Shown piece by piece: positions 6,688 through 15,184 of a stretch of 42,540 nt of DNA. Source of the stretch: Actinomycetes bacterium (GTDB lineage Bacteria > Actinomycetota > Acidimicrobiia > Acidimicrobiales > Palsa-688); assembly GCA_021808425.1 (NCBI GenBank), contig JAKBBS010000004.1, positions 1 through 42,540 of the forward strand, given 5' to 3'. The stretch's first letter is position 1, and each line of letters starts with the position of its first letter. Under the pieces are notes generated by a model. It saw nothing but the letters and a program-made list of their open reading frames with translations. It was not told the DNA's origin and did not search any database. The position numbers were made by a program, and so were the translations under genes.

Positions 6688-8292
6688 ATGAATAAAACTC
6701 CTAGAAGGGCTACCAAGATCGTGGCCCTAGCAGCAGGGGTGGCCCTGGTGGGCACCGGGACGGCATACGCGGCGGGCAGTGGGCGCAAGGGCACGTCGAA
6801 AGCCCGCACCGGGGTGACGGCAGTGGAGGTGGCCCGGGCCACCGTCGGTACGGCGGCTTCTGCGCTGTCGCTGTCGGGGACGGTGGTCCCTACCACGAGC
6901 CTGCCGTTGGCTGCCGGTGCTTCGGGCCGGGTGTCGGTCCTCGACGTGAGCGTAGGTCAGCACGTGAACGCCGGGCAAGCACTGATGAGCGTGACCGACC
7001 CGGTGCTTCAGGCCCAGTTAGCTGCGGCCCAGGCGGCGGTCGGGACGGCACAGGCCAAGCTCAGCGCCGCTGAAGCTCCACCGAGCGGCGCTTCGTTGGC
7101 GGTCGCGAATGACGGACTCGCTAAGGCCCAAGCGGTACTCAGTGCAGCGGAGGTCGCCTACCAGCAGGCGGTGGCCGGCGCCCAGGGCGGTCGGGGCACG
7201 GGATCACAGACGCAGCTCGACTCGGCCGCCGAGGCGGTTGCTGTGGCACAGGCCGGCCTGACCCTCGCCGAGGCCCAATCGGCGCAGGCCGAGGCCCCGC
7301 CCTCGAGCGCGTCTTTAGCTCCGCTGGTGGCGGCAGTGACCCAGGCCCAGGCGGCGCAAGCCGTGATCGGAGCCGAGGTCGCCCAGGAGTCACTCACAGC
7401 CCCCTCATCTGGGACGGTGTCGTCACTGTCGGTAGCAGTGGGCCAGACCGTCGCCGCCGGAACGACGGTGATGACTCTCGACGGTCTAGGGATGACTGTC
7501 CAGGCTCCGGTGTCGCAGGCCAGCGTGTCGCTGGTCCGAGCCGGCCAGACGGCGACGCTGTCTGTGCTGGGCGCGTCGAACAATCTCGCAGCCACGGTCA
7601 CGGCGGTGTCGACCTCGGCAAGTGCGTCGTCGCTCACCTTTGAGGTGACCCTGACTCCCGTGGCGTCCCCCCCGTCGTGGTTGCACCCCGGCGAGTCCGC
7701 CGCCGCTTCAGTTGTGACCTCGAGCACCCCGTCAGCGATCTTGGTGCCGGCCAGTGCCATCGTTAGCATCAACGGCCACCCCCAGGTGTTCGTCGTCAGC
7801 CCCGCAACCAAGCCGGCGACGGCGAATGGCTCCAGCGCTACCCCTTCTCCTAGAGGATCCGGCGCTGCCTCCCCGACCAAGAAGAACGCCGGCAAGGGCA
7901 AAGGGAAGGGCAAGGGCAAGAAGAACAAGACCCGGAAAGCCATAGGGGCGACGGCCAAGGGGGGCGCCCCCACGGTGAGTCTGGTGGACGTGACACCCAC
8001 GGTATCGGACGGGTCCACCACCGAAGTCTCCGGTTTGTCCCCCGGAGCGCTAGTAGTCGTGGCAGGCCAGACCTACCTGGCCCAAGGTGACCGTGTCAAG
8101 GTTGCCTCGACGCTCACGGTGGCCAACTCGGTCACAGGCAGTTCGGTCGGGGGGATCCTTACCGCCCCGACCGCCGCCCCGACCGCCGCTCCTACCAAGA
8201 TCACCGGCACTGGTGGCGGTGTAGCGAGCGGGGCCGGTGCCGGTACGGGCGGCGGGTCCGCTCGCAAGGGCGGCGCCGGGGCAGCGGGATGA
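6688..8292 (+). CDS. RND efflux periplasmic adaptor protein (HlyD/MFP family)
   Basis: A 534-aa membrane-fusion-type adaptor for the pump encoded next. The N-terminal IVALAAGVALVGTGTAYA is a signal or anchor helix. A biotinyl-lipoyl half-motif follows (VSVLDVSVGQHVNAGQAL), then an Ala-rich coiled-coil hairpin holding two copies of an EAPPSxASLA segment, the second lipoyl half (TVSSLSVAVGQTVAAGTTV) and beta-barrel domains. A Lys/Gly-rich low-complexity linker (about residues 392-417) interrupts the membrane-proximal domain, and the C-terminus is Gly/Ala-rich. Both are unusual for Gram-negative adaptors. ATG 6688 is preferred over GTG 6679 because AGGAAG at 6674-6679 sits 8 nt before it and overlaps the GTG. 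The stop overlaps the pump start (ATGA). Confidence 0.85.
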   Translation: MNKTPRRATKIVALAAGVALVGTGTAYAAGSGRKGTSKARTGVTAVEVARATVGTAASALSLSGTVVPTTSLPLAAGASGRVSVLDVSVGQHVNAGQALMSVTDPVLQAQLAAAQAAVGTAQAKLSAAEAPPSGASLAVANDGLAKAQAVLSAAEVAYQQAVAGAQGGRGTGSQTQLDSAAEAVAVAQAGLTLAEAQSAQAEAPPSSASLAPLVAAVTQAQAAQAVIGAEVAQESLTAPSSGTVSSLSVAVGQTVAAGTTVMTLDGLGMTVQAPVSQASVSLVRAGQTATLSVLGASNNLAATVTAVSTSASASSLTFEVTLTPVASPPSWLHPGESAAASVVTSSTPSAILVPASAIVSINGHPQVFVVSPATKPATANGSSATPSPRGSGAASPTKKNAGKGKGKGKGKKNKTRKAIGATAKGGAPTVSLVDVTPTVSDGSTTEVSGLSPGALVVVAGQTYLAQGDRVKVASTLTVANSVTGSSVGGILTAPTAAPTAAPTKITGTGGGVASGAGAGTGGGSARKGGAGAAG

Positions 8293-11200
8293 CAGACGCA
8301 GGAAACCACAAACGTGGGCTTACCGCCCTGGCGGTAAGCCGTCCCGTGACGATCCTGATGCTCCTCGGGTTCCTGGTTGTCGCTGGGGTGGTGGCCTTCG
8401 GCAAGCTGCCGGTACGCCGCCTGCCCAACGTCAATTTCCCCTATATCCGGGTGGTGATCGGTGAGCCGGGGGCCAGCGCCTCGACGATGTCGGCGACGGT
8501 GACGAGCCCGGTCGAAAAAGCCCTGACCTCCGAGTCAGGGATAGTCTCGATGGTAGGCACCTCCGGGCCAGGCCGCTCCGTGGTCGCCCTGCAGTTCGCC
8601 GGGGGAACCAACATCGACCAGGCCGGCGCCAGCGTCTCCCTCGCCCTGGCGAGGATAGCCAAGGGGCTGCCGCCGACAGCCACGGCCCCTTCGATCATAA
8701 AGGCCAATCCTTCTGCCCTTCCGATGATGAACGTGGCGGTATCCGGCCCCCTGGCCTCCTCCCAGCTCTACACGCTCGCCACGACAGTCGTAGCGCCTAG
8801 CCTCCAAGAGCTGTCCGGGGTGGCCCAAGTCACCGTCGTGGGAGGCCGTGCGCCGGTAGTGAACGTGGACGTCTCCCCGACGGAGCTGGCAGCCTACGGC
8901 CTTTCGGTTACCCAGGTCACCGCTGCCCTCAAGGCTCAGAATGTTGCCGTGACCGGGGGCCTGGTCGTAGTCGGCAATCAGGAGCTGCTGGCTCGCGCCC
9001 ACGGCGGGTACACGTCCCTGTCTCAACTGCAATCTCTGCCGATCGCATCTCGACCGGGAGGGGCGGTACTGCTCGACCAGGTGGCGACTGTCTCACAAGG
9101 TCTCGCTCAGGCCACGTCAGCGTCGACGCTCAACGGCACCCCGGCCGTCGGGCTGGTCGTGACCGCCTCCTCCACGGCCAACTCGCTGGCGGTCGACAAC
9201 GAGGTCCGGGCCGCTCTTCGAACTCTCAGCCCACAGCTACCCGCAGGGGTGTCCACTACCATCACGGGTGACATCACCAACTACGTGCGGGCAGCCCTTA
9301 GCAACGTCGAACTCGACTTGTTCCTCGGCATCTTGTTCGCGGCGCTCGTCCTGGCGGTCTTCTTGCACCGCATGGCCAACACGGTGATCGTGTTGGCCGC
9401 CATCCCCGTCTCTTTGATCTCGACGTTCGCCGTTATGTACTTTCTCGGCTTCAGCCTGGACCTCATCTCGCTGATGGCGTTGTCGCTGTTGATCGGGATC
9501 CTCGTGGACGATTCGATCGTGGTCCTCGAGAACATCCACCGCCACAAGGCAATGGGCAAAGCTCCAGCCGTCGCCGCTGTCGACGGCAGGAGGGAAATTG
9601 GCGCCGCTGCCGTTGCCATAACCCTCACCGACGTGGTCGTGTTCGCCCCTGTGGCCTTCGTTTCGGGCAATGTGGGCCAGCTGTTTCGCGAATTCGGCCT
9701 TACCATCGTGGCGGCAACCCTTTTTTCCCTGCTCGTCTCCTACACCCTGACGCCGATGCTCGCCTCTCGATGGGGCATCCGCCCACGCGAAGCGAAGTCC
9801 GTCGGCAGCCGTTGCGGCGACCGTTTCGACGCCGGATTCGAAAGGGTCCGTTCCGGCTACAGACGGCTGATCGCCTGGAGCCTCGGCCACCGCCTTGTCG
9901 TGATCGGAGTGGCACTCGCGACGGTTGCCGGCTCGGCGGCCATTCTCGGCTCCGGCGTGTTACCCACAACCTTCGTCCCCCCCGAGGACAACGGGGTGCT
10001 GACCGTCAACGCAAAGCTGCCGGTGGGCACCCCTTTGCCGACCGCCCAAGCCACCCTCACCGGCTTCGCCAAGCGCCTGCAGCGGCTCTCCGGCGTCACC
10101 GAGGTCTTCGTGTCAGCCGGTTACGGGGCCGGTTCGGGTGCAGCCCACAACATCGGTCAGATCACCGTCGACCTAGCGGCGCGAGGCACCCGGCCGCCGA
10201 TCACAACTTATACCAAGCAGGTAGCAGCGTTGGCCGGTCGCTACCCCGGTCTGGTGGCCCACGCCCACGTGCAGAGCCCCTTCATCGCCGGCGGTTCCCG
10301 TGCCGCCTCGATCAGTATCGTCGGGCCCGACCTCACCGTCTTGGACGGGATCGCCAACCAGGTATCGGCAGCCCTCGCGCATAACCCCGCAGTGACCCAG
10401 GTTTCGACGTCGGTACCGAGCCCGACGCCCGAACTGTCAATCCAGGTCGACCAGGCCCGGGCGGCCTATCTCGGCGTGTCCACCACTACTATCGGCGACG
10501 CCGTCGCGGCCGCTCTCGGCGGGGTGACCGTCCCGCCGCTGGTGGTCTCTTCCACCGCTCCAGCTCAACCTATCAAGGTGACGTTCGCCAATGGCGCGAG
10601 TCTGAGCCCTGCCGAGCTCGGAGCTATCAGCGTGCCGAGCGCCCGAGGGGTGGTCCCCCTCTCGACAGTGGCCAGCCTCACCGAGGCCGCCGGGCCCGGC
10701 ACTATAACCCAGACGAACGGGCAGTACTCGGTGTCAGTTTCGGCGTCGAGCTCGAGCGGGAATTCCGGGCCGGCCACAGCCGCCATCCTCGCCGCCGCCC
10801 ACGCCGTCGGCCTGCCGACGGGATACTCGGTCACTGTGGGTGGCCAGTCCGCCCAGCAGAGCAGGGCCTTCGGACCTCTCCTTCAAGCTCTCGGCCTGTC
10901 GATCCTGCTCGTCTACATGCTGATGGCCGCGCTATACGAGTCGCTTATCGATCCACTAGCCGTCCTTTTCGCCGTGCCCCTCGCGATCGTCGGCGCCCTT
11001 GTCGGACTGTGGATCGCGCATCTGCCAATCTCGATCTTCGCGCTCATCGCCATGATCATGCTGATTGGGCTCGTCTCTAAGAACTCGATTCTCCTCGTTG
11101 ACTACGCCAAGACACTCCGGCGGCGAGGAGCGGAGCGCAATCAGGCTGTCATCGAGTCCGGCTCCACGCGAATCCGGCCCATCCTCATGACCACGGCAAC

Positions 11201-11459
11201 CATGGTCTTCGCCATGCTCCCTCTAGCATTCGGCACCGGCTCGGGGGCCAGTGAAAGGATGCCCGTCGGGGTAGTCCTCATCGGCGGCCTGCTCTCCTCC
11301 ACCCTCCTAAGCCTGCTGGTCGTTCCGGTCCTCTACACCCTCTTCGACGACGTTGCAGCCAAGCTGGCCGGCTGGAGGCGTCACCTTCTGCGTTACACGT
11401 CTGACGGCACGCCCCCGACAGACGAGTTCGCAGCCGCGAGTGTGGAGACGGCCAGGTGA
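8289..11459 (+). CDS. RND-family efflux pump (AcrB/HAE1 type)
   Basis: A 1056-aa proton-driven RND transporter with the usual duplicated layout: TM1 near residues 15-35, a large extracytoplasmic porter loop, TM2-7 (about 340-530), a second loop and TM8-12 (about 870-1030). The proton relay is intact: GILVDDSIVVLEN carries Asp407 and Asp408, and Lys931 lies in LVSKNSILLVDYAK, matching Asp407/Asp408 and Lys940 of AcrB. Length matches the HAE1 family, not the mycobacterial MmpL branch. It is translationally coupled by ATGA to the adaptor and by GTGA to the MarR gene. Substrate is unknown; no outer-membrane channel is encoded here, as expected for a monoderm. Confidence 0.95.
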   Translation: MTDAGNHKRGLTALAVSRPVTILMLLGFLVVAGVVAFGKLPVRRLPNVNFPYIRVVIGEPGASASTMSATVTSPVEKALTSESGIVSMVGTSGPGRSVVALQFAGGTNIDQAGASVSLALARIAKGLPPTATAPSIIKANPSALPMMNVAVSGPLASSQLYTLATTVVAPSLQELSGVAQVTVVGGRAPVVNVDVSPTELAAYGLSVTQVTAALKAQNVAVTGGLVVVGNQELLARAHGGYTSLSQLQSLPIASRPGGAVLLDQVATVSQGLAQATSASTLNGTPAVGLVVTASSTANSLAVDNEVRAALRTLSPQLPAGVSTTITGDITNYVRAALSNVELDLFLGILFAALVLAVFLHRMANTVIVLAAIPVSLISTFAVMYFLGFSLDLISLMALSLLIGILVDDSIVVLENIHRHKAMGKAPAVAAVDGRREIGAAAVAITLTDVVVFAPVAFVSGNVGQLFREFGLTIVAATLFSLLVSYTLTPMLASRWGIRPREAKSVGSRCGDRFDAGFERVRSGYRRLIAWSLGHRLVVIGVALATVAGSAAILGSGVLPTTFVPPEDNGVLTVNAKLPVGTPLPTAQATLTGFAKRLQRLSGVTEVFVSAGYGAGSGAAHNIGQITVDLAARGTRPPITTYTKQVAALAGRYPGLVAHAHVQSPFIAGGSRAASISIVGPDLTVLDGIANQVSAALAHNPAVTQVSTSVPSPTPELSIQVDQARAAYLGVSTTTIGDAVAAALGGVTVPPLVVSSTAPAQPIKVTFANGASLSPAELGAISVPSARGVVPLSTVASLTEAAGPGTITQTNGQYSVSVSASSSSGNSGPATAAILAAAHAVGLPTGYSVTVGGQSAQQSRAFGPLLQALGLSILLVYMLMAALYESLIDPLAVLFAVPLAIVGALVGLWIAHLPISIFALIAMIMLIGLVSKNSILLVDYAKTLRRRGAERNQAVIESGSTRIRPILMTTATMVFAMLPLAFGTGSGASERMPVGVVLIGGLLSSTLLSLLVVPVLYTLFDDVAAKLAGWRRHLLRYTSDGTPPTDEFAAASVETAR

Positions 11460-12040
11460 GCGCTGCCCAATCGAGCCCTGCCGCGTCGGGCGCTGCCCGG
11501 CCGCGCCTTCCCGCTTCGACCGAACACCGGGAGCCTGCACCCGCAGCGATAGCGTCGGGCCTGACCGAGGAGGCGGAGAGTCTCTTCCTCTCGTTCCGGG
11601 TGATTCGCCGCCGGGTCCTCGGCCGGCCCCTCGGTATGCAGCTGCTACCACCGTCGTACCTGGAATTGCTGAACCTGGTGCGACGCAATCCCGGCATCCG
11701 GGTCGGCGACGCCGCCCGCTCTCTTCGCCTGGCTTCCAACACCGTGAGCACGCTCGCCCGGGCCATATCAGAGGCAGGCCTGCTCGAGCGCCGCCCTGAC
11801 GGCGACGACCAGCGGGTGGTGCGCATGTATCTCACCGAACTCGCTGCAATCGAGCTCGCCGAATGGCGTGACCGACGACTCGACGTGCTTGCCTGCGCTC
11901 TCGCCGATCTCGACGCCGAGGATCGTCGTCTCATCAGCGCCGCCCTCCCGGCATTGGGACGCCTCGTCGGAGCCGTGCGCGGCCAGACCAGCAATTCCGC
12001 CGGCAACGATGCCATTATCCCGAACTCTACGGAAGGTTGA
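11456..12040 (+). CDS. MarR-family transcriptional regulator
   Basis: A 194-aa winged-helix regulator. After a variable N-terminus come a dimerisation helix (ESLFLSFRVIRRRV), the helix-turn-helix IRVGDAARSLRLASNTVSTL, and the wing LLERRPDGDDQRVVRMYLT, which has the DxR of MarR wings. The GTG start overlaps the pump stop (GTGA), so the regulator is made with the pump and probably represses the operon through the palindrome at 6645-6658, as MarR proteins commonly do. The ligand is unknown but is likely a pump substrate (inference). Confidence 0.88.
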   Translation: MSAAQSSPAASGAARPRLPASTEHREPAPAAIASGLTEEAESLFLSFRVIRRRVLGRPLGMQLLPPSYLELLNLVRRNPGIRVGDAARSLRLASNTVSTLARAISEAGLLERRPDGDDQRVVRMYLTELAAIELAEWRDRRLDVLACALADLDAEDRRLISAALPALGRLVGAVRGQTSNSAGNDAIIPNSTEG

Positions 12041-12048
12041 AATCGTTG

Positions 12049-12708
12049 ATGAAACAACGTTGGACAAAAGGCGGCCTCCGCGCTTACATCCCCGCGACCC
12101 GCCGAATACGCCGTGCGGCGGCGATCGGCTCGCTCGGCTTCGCCCTGGCGGCCTGCTCGTCGACCGGCGCCACCCAGGCGAGTAGCGCCACGACGCCAAC
12201 CAGCGTCCCATCCACGTCGGCCGTTAGCGGCCACGGCGCTGCTAAGCATCGGGGCAGCGCCCTGGTCGGGGTGGTGACAGCGCTTCAATCCTCGGCAGTC
12301 GAGCTCAAAGTCCACGCCAAGTCGGAGACGGTCCTAGAAGTACCGGCGACCACCTACCGCCAAGGCAAGACGACGATCGTGGCGTCGGCGCTACAACCCG
12401 GCGAGCGGATCCGGATTCTTCTCAAACCCGGAGCCACCTCCCCGACGGCCAAGACTGTGATTGTGCTGGGAACAGCGACTTCTCACACCGGCACCTTGAG
12501 CGCCCTTAGCAGTACCGGGTTCGTGCTCAACTCGTCGTCGGGCAAATCTACGACGGTAGTCACGTCGTCGGCCACGATCTATCTCAGCGGGAACACAGCC
12601 GCCAGCGCCTCAGCGCTGAAGAACGGCGAGACCGTCCATGTGTTTGGCAAAATAGGAGCGAATGGCTCCATCGCCGCCTCCAAGGTGATCGTCAAAGCGA
12701 CCGGATAG
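12049..12708 (+). CDS. Lipoprotein with DUF5666-like OB repeats
   Basis: A 219-aa exported lipoprotein. A basic N-terminus and hydrophobic stretch end in the lipobox LAAC (lipidated Cys36), followed by a Ser/Thr-rich linker. Two or three similar modules follow (GVVTALQSSAVELKVHA, GTLSALSSTGFVLNSSS), typical of DUF5666-like small beta-barrel repeats. GGAAGG at 12031-12036 serves the start. ATG 12049 is taken, but TTG 12046 is equally possible, and a TTGA overlap with the MarR stop exists at 12037. As the last gene of the efflux operon it may act in the cell envelope with the adaptor; its role is unproven. Confidence 0.75.
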   Translation: MKQRWTKGGLRAYIPATRRIRRAAAIGSLGFALAACSSTGATQASSATTPTSVPSTSAVSGHGAAKHRGSALVGVVTALQSSAVELKVHAKSETVLEVPATTYRQGKTTIVASALQPGERIRILLKPGATSPTAKTVIVLGTATSHTGTLSALSSTGFVLNSSSGKSTTVVTSSATIYLSGNTAASASALKNGETVHVFGKIGANGSIAASKVIVKATG

Positions 12709-12761
12709 TGAGACCTCTCGCACACCCATCCCGCCGACCATCCCATTGTGAGCCGCTGCCG

Positions 12762-13160
12762 TCACGGGCGGCCGAGGAACTCCATCACCCCGCTTCGTGC
12801 CCCACGTTGGTCGAAGGTCACCGTGTAAATGCAACCCGCTGACCTACCAAGCTCGGCGATGACAGCATCTGCGAAGTCGGTTCCTTCGCTGCTAGCGACG
12901 AGGACCGCTCGTACAATCGAATCTCGGTCGACGCGAAGTTCCCGTGCGTCTAACAACCCGCTCAACAGTTCAGCGCAGCGGCCGCTGGCGACCCTGTAGG
13001 CACGGCGCAAGACCCAATATATTTCGATAACAGTGACAAGGCTGAGGTAAGCCGGTTCGGCCTCGGTTAGCTCGTCGATCAGCGCAGACGCGGTAGCCGA
13101 CTGGTCAGGGTCGTCTTGCACCAGGTAGCGGATTACGACGTTAGTATCGAGCCCGATCAC
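12762..13160 (-). CDS. PIN-domain ribonuclease toxin (VapC family)
   Basis: A 132-aa PIN-domain protein, the Mg-dependent RNase toxin of VapBC systems. Acidic active-site residues are visible in order: Asp5 (IGLDTNV), Glu46 (TVIEIYW), Asp95 and Asp98 (GTDFADAVI) and Asp117 (TFDQRG). Length and C-terminus look complete. Its ATG overlaps by 4 nt the end of the upstream ORF, as in a normal vapBC operon. That ORF has lost the VapB DNA-binding half, so the toxin is controlled either by the surviving VapB-like tail or by an unlinked antitoxin. Confidence 0.88.
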   Translation of the reverse strand: MIGLDTNVVIRYLVQDDPDQSATASALIDELTEAEPAYLSLVTVIEIYWVLRRAYRVASGRCAELLSGLLDARELRVDRDSIVRAVLVASSEGTDFADAVIAELGRSAGCIYTVTFDQRGARSGVMEFLGRP

Positions 13161-13453
13161 CGCACATCCGAAGTTGCGGACGCGACGATCACGCTGTTCA
13201 TCTCGTCGACGCTGACCGGCTTTGGAGGGCGTCGCACGGCCCCTTTGAGATCCTTGATCGACGCATCGTCGGGCTGTGCGTCGTCGGTTACGAGTACGTC
13301 AGCTTCCTCAAGTGAGTCGAAGGTGGACAGACCGACTTCATTCCACTTCGTGTGGTCCGCAAGCACCACCATACGGCGCCCGGGCGATATCAATGCCGGG
13401 TTGACTTCGGCTTCGGTAAGGTTCGGCGTCGTGAATCCCGTACGTTCAGCCAT
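13157..13453 (-). CDS. Chimeric ORF: DeoR effector-domain fragment joined to a VapB-like antitoxin tail
   Basis: A 98-aa ORF of two parts. Residues 1 to about 64 (GFTTPNLTEAEVNPAL, VVLADHTKWNEVGLSTF, ADVLVTDD) are clear DeoR-family C-terminal sugar-phosphate-sensing sequence. The last 33 or so (SIKDLKGAVRRPPKPVSVDE, then MNSVIVASATSDVR) resemble the C-terminal toxin-binding tail of AbrB-type VapB antitoxins. Both the DeoR helix-turn-helix and the AbrB DNA-binding domain are absent. DeoR homology continues in frame upstream of the ATG to about 13520 (IALNAVRSLHFDAVFLSLHG) and then ends at a stop, where the divergent membrane-protein homology begins. The ATGA overlap with vapC is kept, so the chimera may still be translated and may still neutralise VapC. 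It could instead be dead sequence. Confidence 0.7.
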   Translation of the reverse strand: MAERTGFTTPNLTEAEVNPALISPGRRMVVLADHTKWNEVGLSTFDSLEEADVLVTDDAQPDDASIKDLKGAVRRPPKPVSVDEMNSVIVASATSDVR

Positions 13454-15095
13454 GCCGTGGAGGCTAAGAAAGACTGCGTCAAAGTGCAGGGACCGTACGG
13501 CGTTCAGCGCGATCGGTCCGCCGAGCTTGGTCTACCTAGGCTTCTTCTGCCTCTACACCTGGCCGTGGGTGGCGCATCCCACTACGAGGTTCTTCACCGA
13601 CAGCGGCGACGGCTACCAGAACGTCTGGAACATGTGGTGGGTCAACCAGGCCCTCACCCATCTCCACCAGCTCCCCTGGCACACTTACATGCTTCATTAC
13701 CCCTACGGGACGACCTTGCTAGGCCAGACGATGAACCCGTTCAACGGGCTCGTCGGCGTCGTCCTGCTGCGTTTCGTACCACTCGTGGTGGCGTTCAACC
13801 TCATGGTGGCCTTCTCGTTCGTTGCCACCGGTGTCACCACGTTCTGGCTTTGCCGGTTCTTCTGCGGGCGCTACGTGCCCTCACTCGTCGGCGGCTTCTT
13901 TATGACCTTCTCGGCGTATCACATGTCCAAGACGCTCGGCTTGATGCAACTGGTGTCTCTCGAATGGGCCCCCCTCTTTGTGCTTCTTTGGTGGCGATTA
14001 CTCCTACGCCCTCGAGCCCGCCTTGCAGCGGGTACGGCGGTCACACTCCTTCTCGTCTTGCTCTGCGACTACTACTACTTCTTGTTCTCGGTGCTGACTG
14101 CGCTGGTCATCCTCGTGCATCTATGGAGGAAGCGAGAGCTAAAGTTCGACGCGACGTCCAGTGCGGTATTCGTCGGGCTCTCGGGCCTGCTGACCCTCCC
14201 ACTGCCGGTGGCGCTGATACTGTCGAACCTGAGCGACCCTATGGTCGGCGGCCACAAAAGCACGGGCACGGACGTGCTTTCATTGCTGCTCCCTGGCGGT
14301 CACTGGCGATTCTCCCACCTCACACAGTGGTATTGGGGCGCCATCCACATGCCCCTCGGCGACTACAGCGCCTACCTGTCGATCACAGCCAGCACCCTTG
14401 TTGTCATCGCAGCTGTCACCCGGCGGCGCCTCGGAGCACACGCCGGTTTCTGGCTCGGCTTTGCCGGGGTGTCCTTTGCGCTCAGCCTCGGGCCCTACCT
14501 GGTCATCCACGGCTCAAACACTGGCGTGCCAATGCCGTTCGACCTCATCCGCAAGGCGTTTCCTCTCCTCGACTACAACATCGAGCCGGTCCGGATAATC
14601 GTACTCACGACGCTCGCCACCGCTATTCTCATAGCTCTCGTGCTCAGCAGGTGGACCGCGCGCGGTTCACATCGGACCCGGGGCCGGGTGCTGACAGGGC
14701 TGGTATGCGCGGGACTTGTGGTCGAGCTGTGGCCAGCACCACCGCCACTAACCCCGGTCACAAGACCGGCCTACGTCAGCGCCTTGAAGGCGCTGCCACC
14801 GGGCGCAGTCATCGACAACGCCGCCACAGCGCACGGCCGCGTCGACAAATCACTCCAGCTATACGACCAGGTCCTGACCGCCAAGCCGATCGCGTTCGGC
14901 TACATATCCCGCACGCCGTCAACGGTCGCTGCCGCAGACGCCCGACTGCAGCAGACAATCAACGCCCACCTCTACGGCGTGTTGTGCCACAAGTACGGCT
15001 TTCGCTACCTCACTACACCCGCCAGCCGGCCACTACCCGGTCGGCTCAGAGTCGTCTACCAAGACAGCAACGCCATCATCTACCAGCTGTGCTGA
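13452..15095 (+). CDS. Polytopic membrane protein, GT-C-glycosyltransferase-like, 5' end altered
   Basis: A membrane protein of about 547 aa with roughly 10-12 hydrophobic segments and the motif FFTDSGDGYQNVWNMWWVNQ in the first outside loop, the acidic loop position of GT-C glycosyltransferases. It is probably a lipid-linked sugar transferase or YfhO-like protein. Homology seems to begin only at LVYLGFFCLYTWPW (from about 13527). Everything upstream in this frame is antisense to the DeoR fragment, so the native first 10-30 codons are missing. ATG 13452 gives a novel leader; TTG 13527 would start inside the first membrane helix. Whether the gene is functional is uncertain. Confidence 0.65.
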   Translation: MPWRLRKTASKCRDRTAFSAIGPPSLVYLGFFCLYTWPWVAHPTTRFFTDSGDGYQNVWNMWWVNQALTHLHQLPWHTYMLHYPYGTTLLGQTMNPFNGLVGVVLLRFVPLVVAFNLMVAFSFVATGVTTFWLCRFFCGRYVPSLVGGFFMTFSAYHMSKTLGLMQLVSLEWAPLFVLLWWRLLLRPRARLAAGTAVTLLLVLLCDYYYFLFSVLTALVILVHLWRKRELKFDATSSAVFVGLSGLLTLPLPVALILSNLSDPMVGGHKSTGTDVLSLLLPGGHWRFSHLTQWYWGAIHMPLGDYSAYLSITASTLVVIAAVTRRRLGAHAGFWLGFAGVSFALSLGPYLVIHGSNTGVPMPFDLIRKAFPLLDYNIEPVRIIVLTTLATAILIALVLSRWTARGSHRTRGRVLTGLVCAGLVVELWPAPPPLTPVTRPAYVSALKALPPGAVIDNAATAHGRVDKSLQLYDQVLTAKPIAFGYISRTPSTVAAADARLQQTINAHLYGVLCHKYGFRYLTTPASRPLPGRLRVVYQDSNAIIYQLC

Positions 15096-15143
15096 CGCCC
15101 GAGCGGTTGTCCCAGCAGCGCTGGAGCACAGGCTCGCACAGAG

Positions 15144-15178
15144 TGATAGCACACTCCATCACCGTTTAGTGCTAGCAT
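15144..15178 (+). promoter_or_regulatory. Candidate leaderless promoter and operator of mazEF
   Basis: TAGCAT (15173-15178) lies 6 nt before the antitoxin ATG at 15185, the spacing expected of a leaderless actinobacterial transcript; no Shine-Dalgarno at a usable distance is seen. An interrupted inverted repeat, TGATAGCAC (15144-15152) and GTGCTAGCA (15169-15177), surrounds and overlaps the hexamer and could be the autoregulatory operator. The -35 is not obvious. Confidence 0.4.
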
Positions 15179-15184
15179 CAAGGG

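Noticed and set aside
11278..12315. 345-codon minus-strand ORF
   Set aside because: Antisense to the pump end, the MarR gene and the lipoprotein gene; Arg/Ser-rich, no motif.
13352..15169. 605-codon plus-strand ORF in another frame of the membrane protein
   Set aside because: Arg/Pro/His-rich shadow; the frame with hydrophobic segments and family motifs is the other one.
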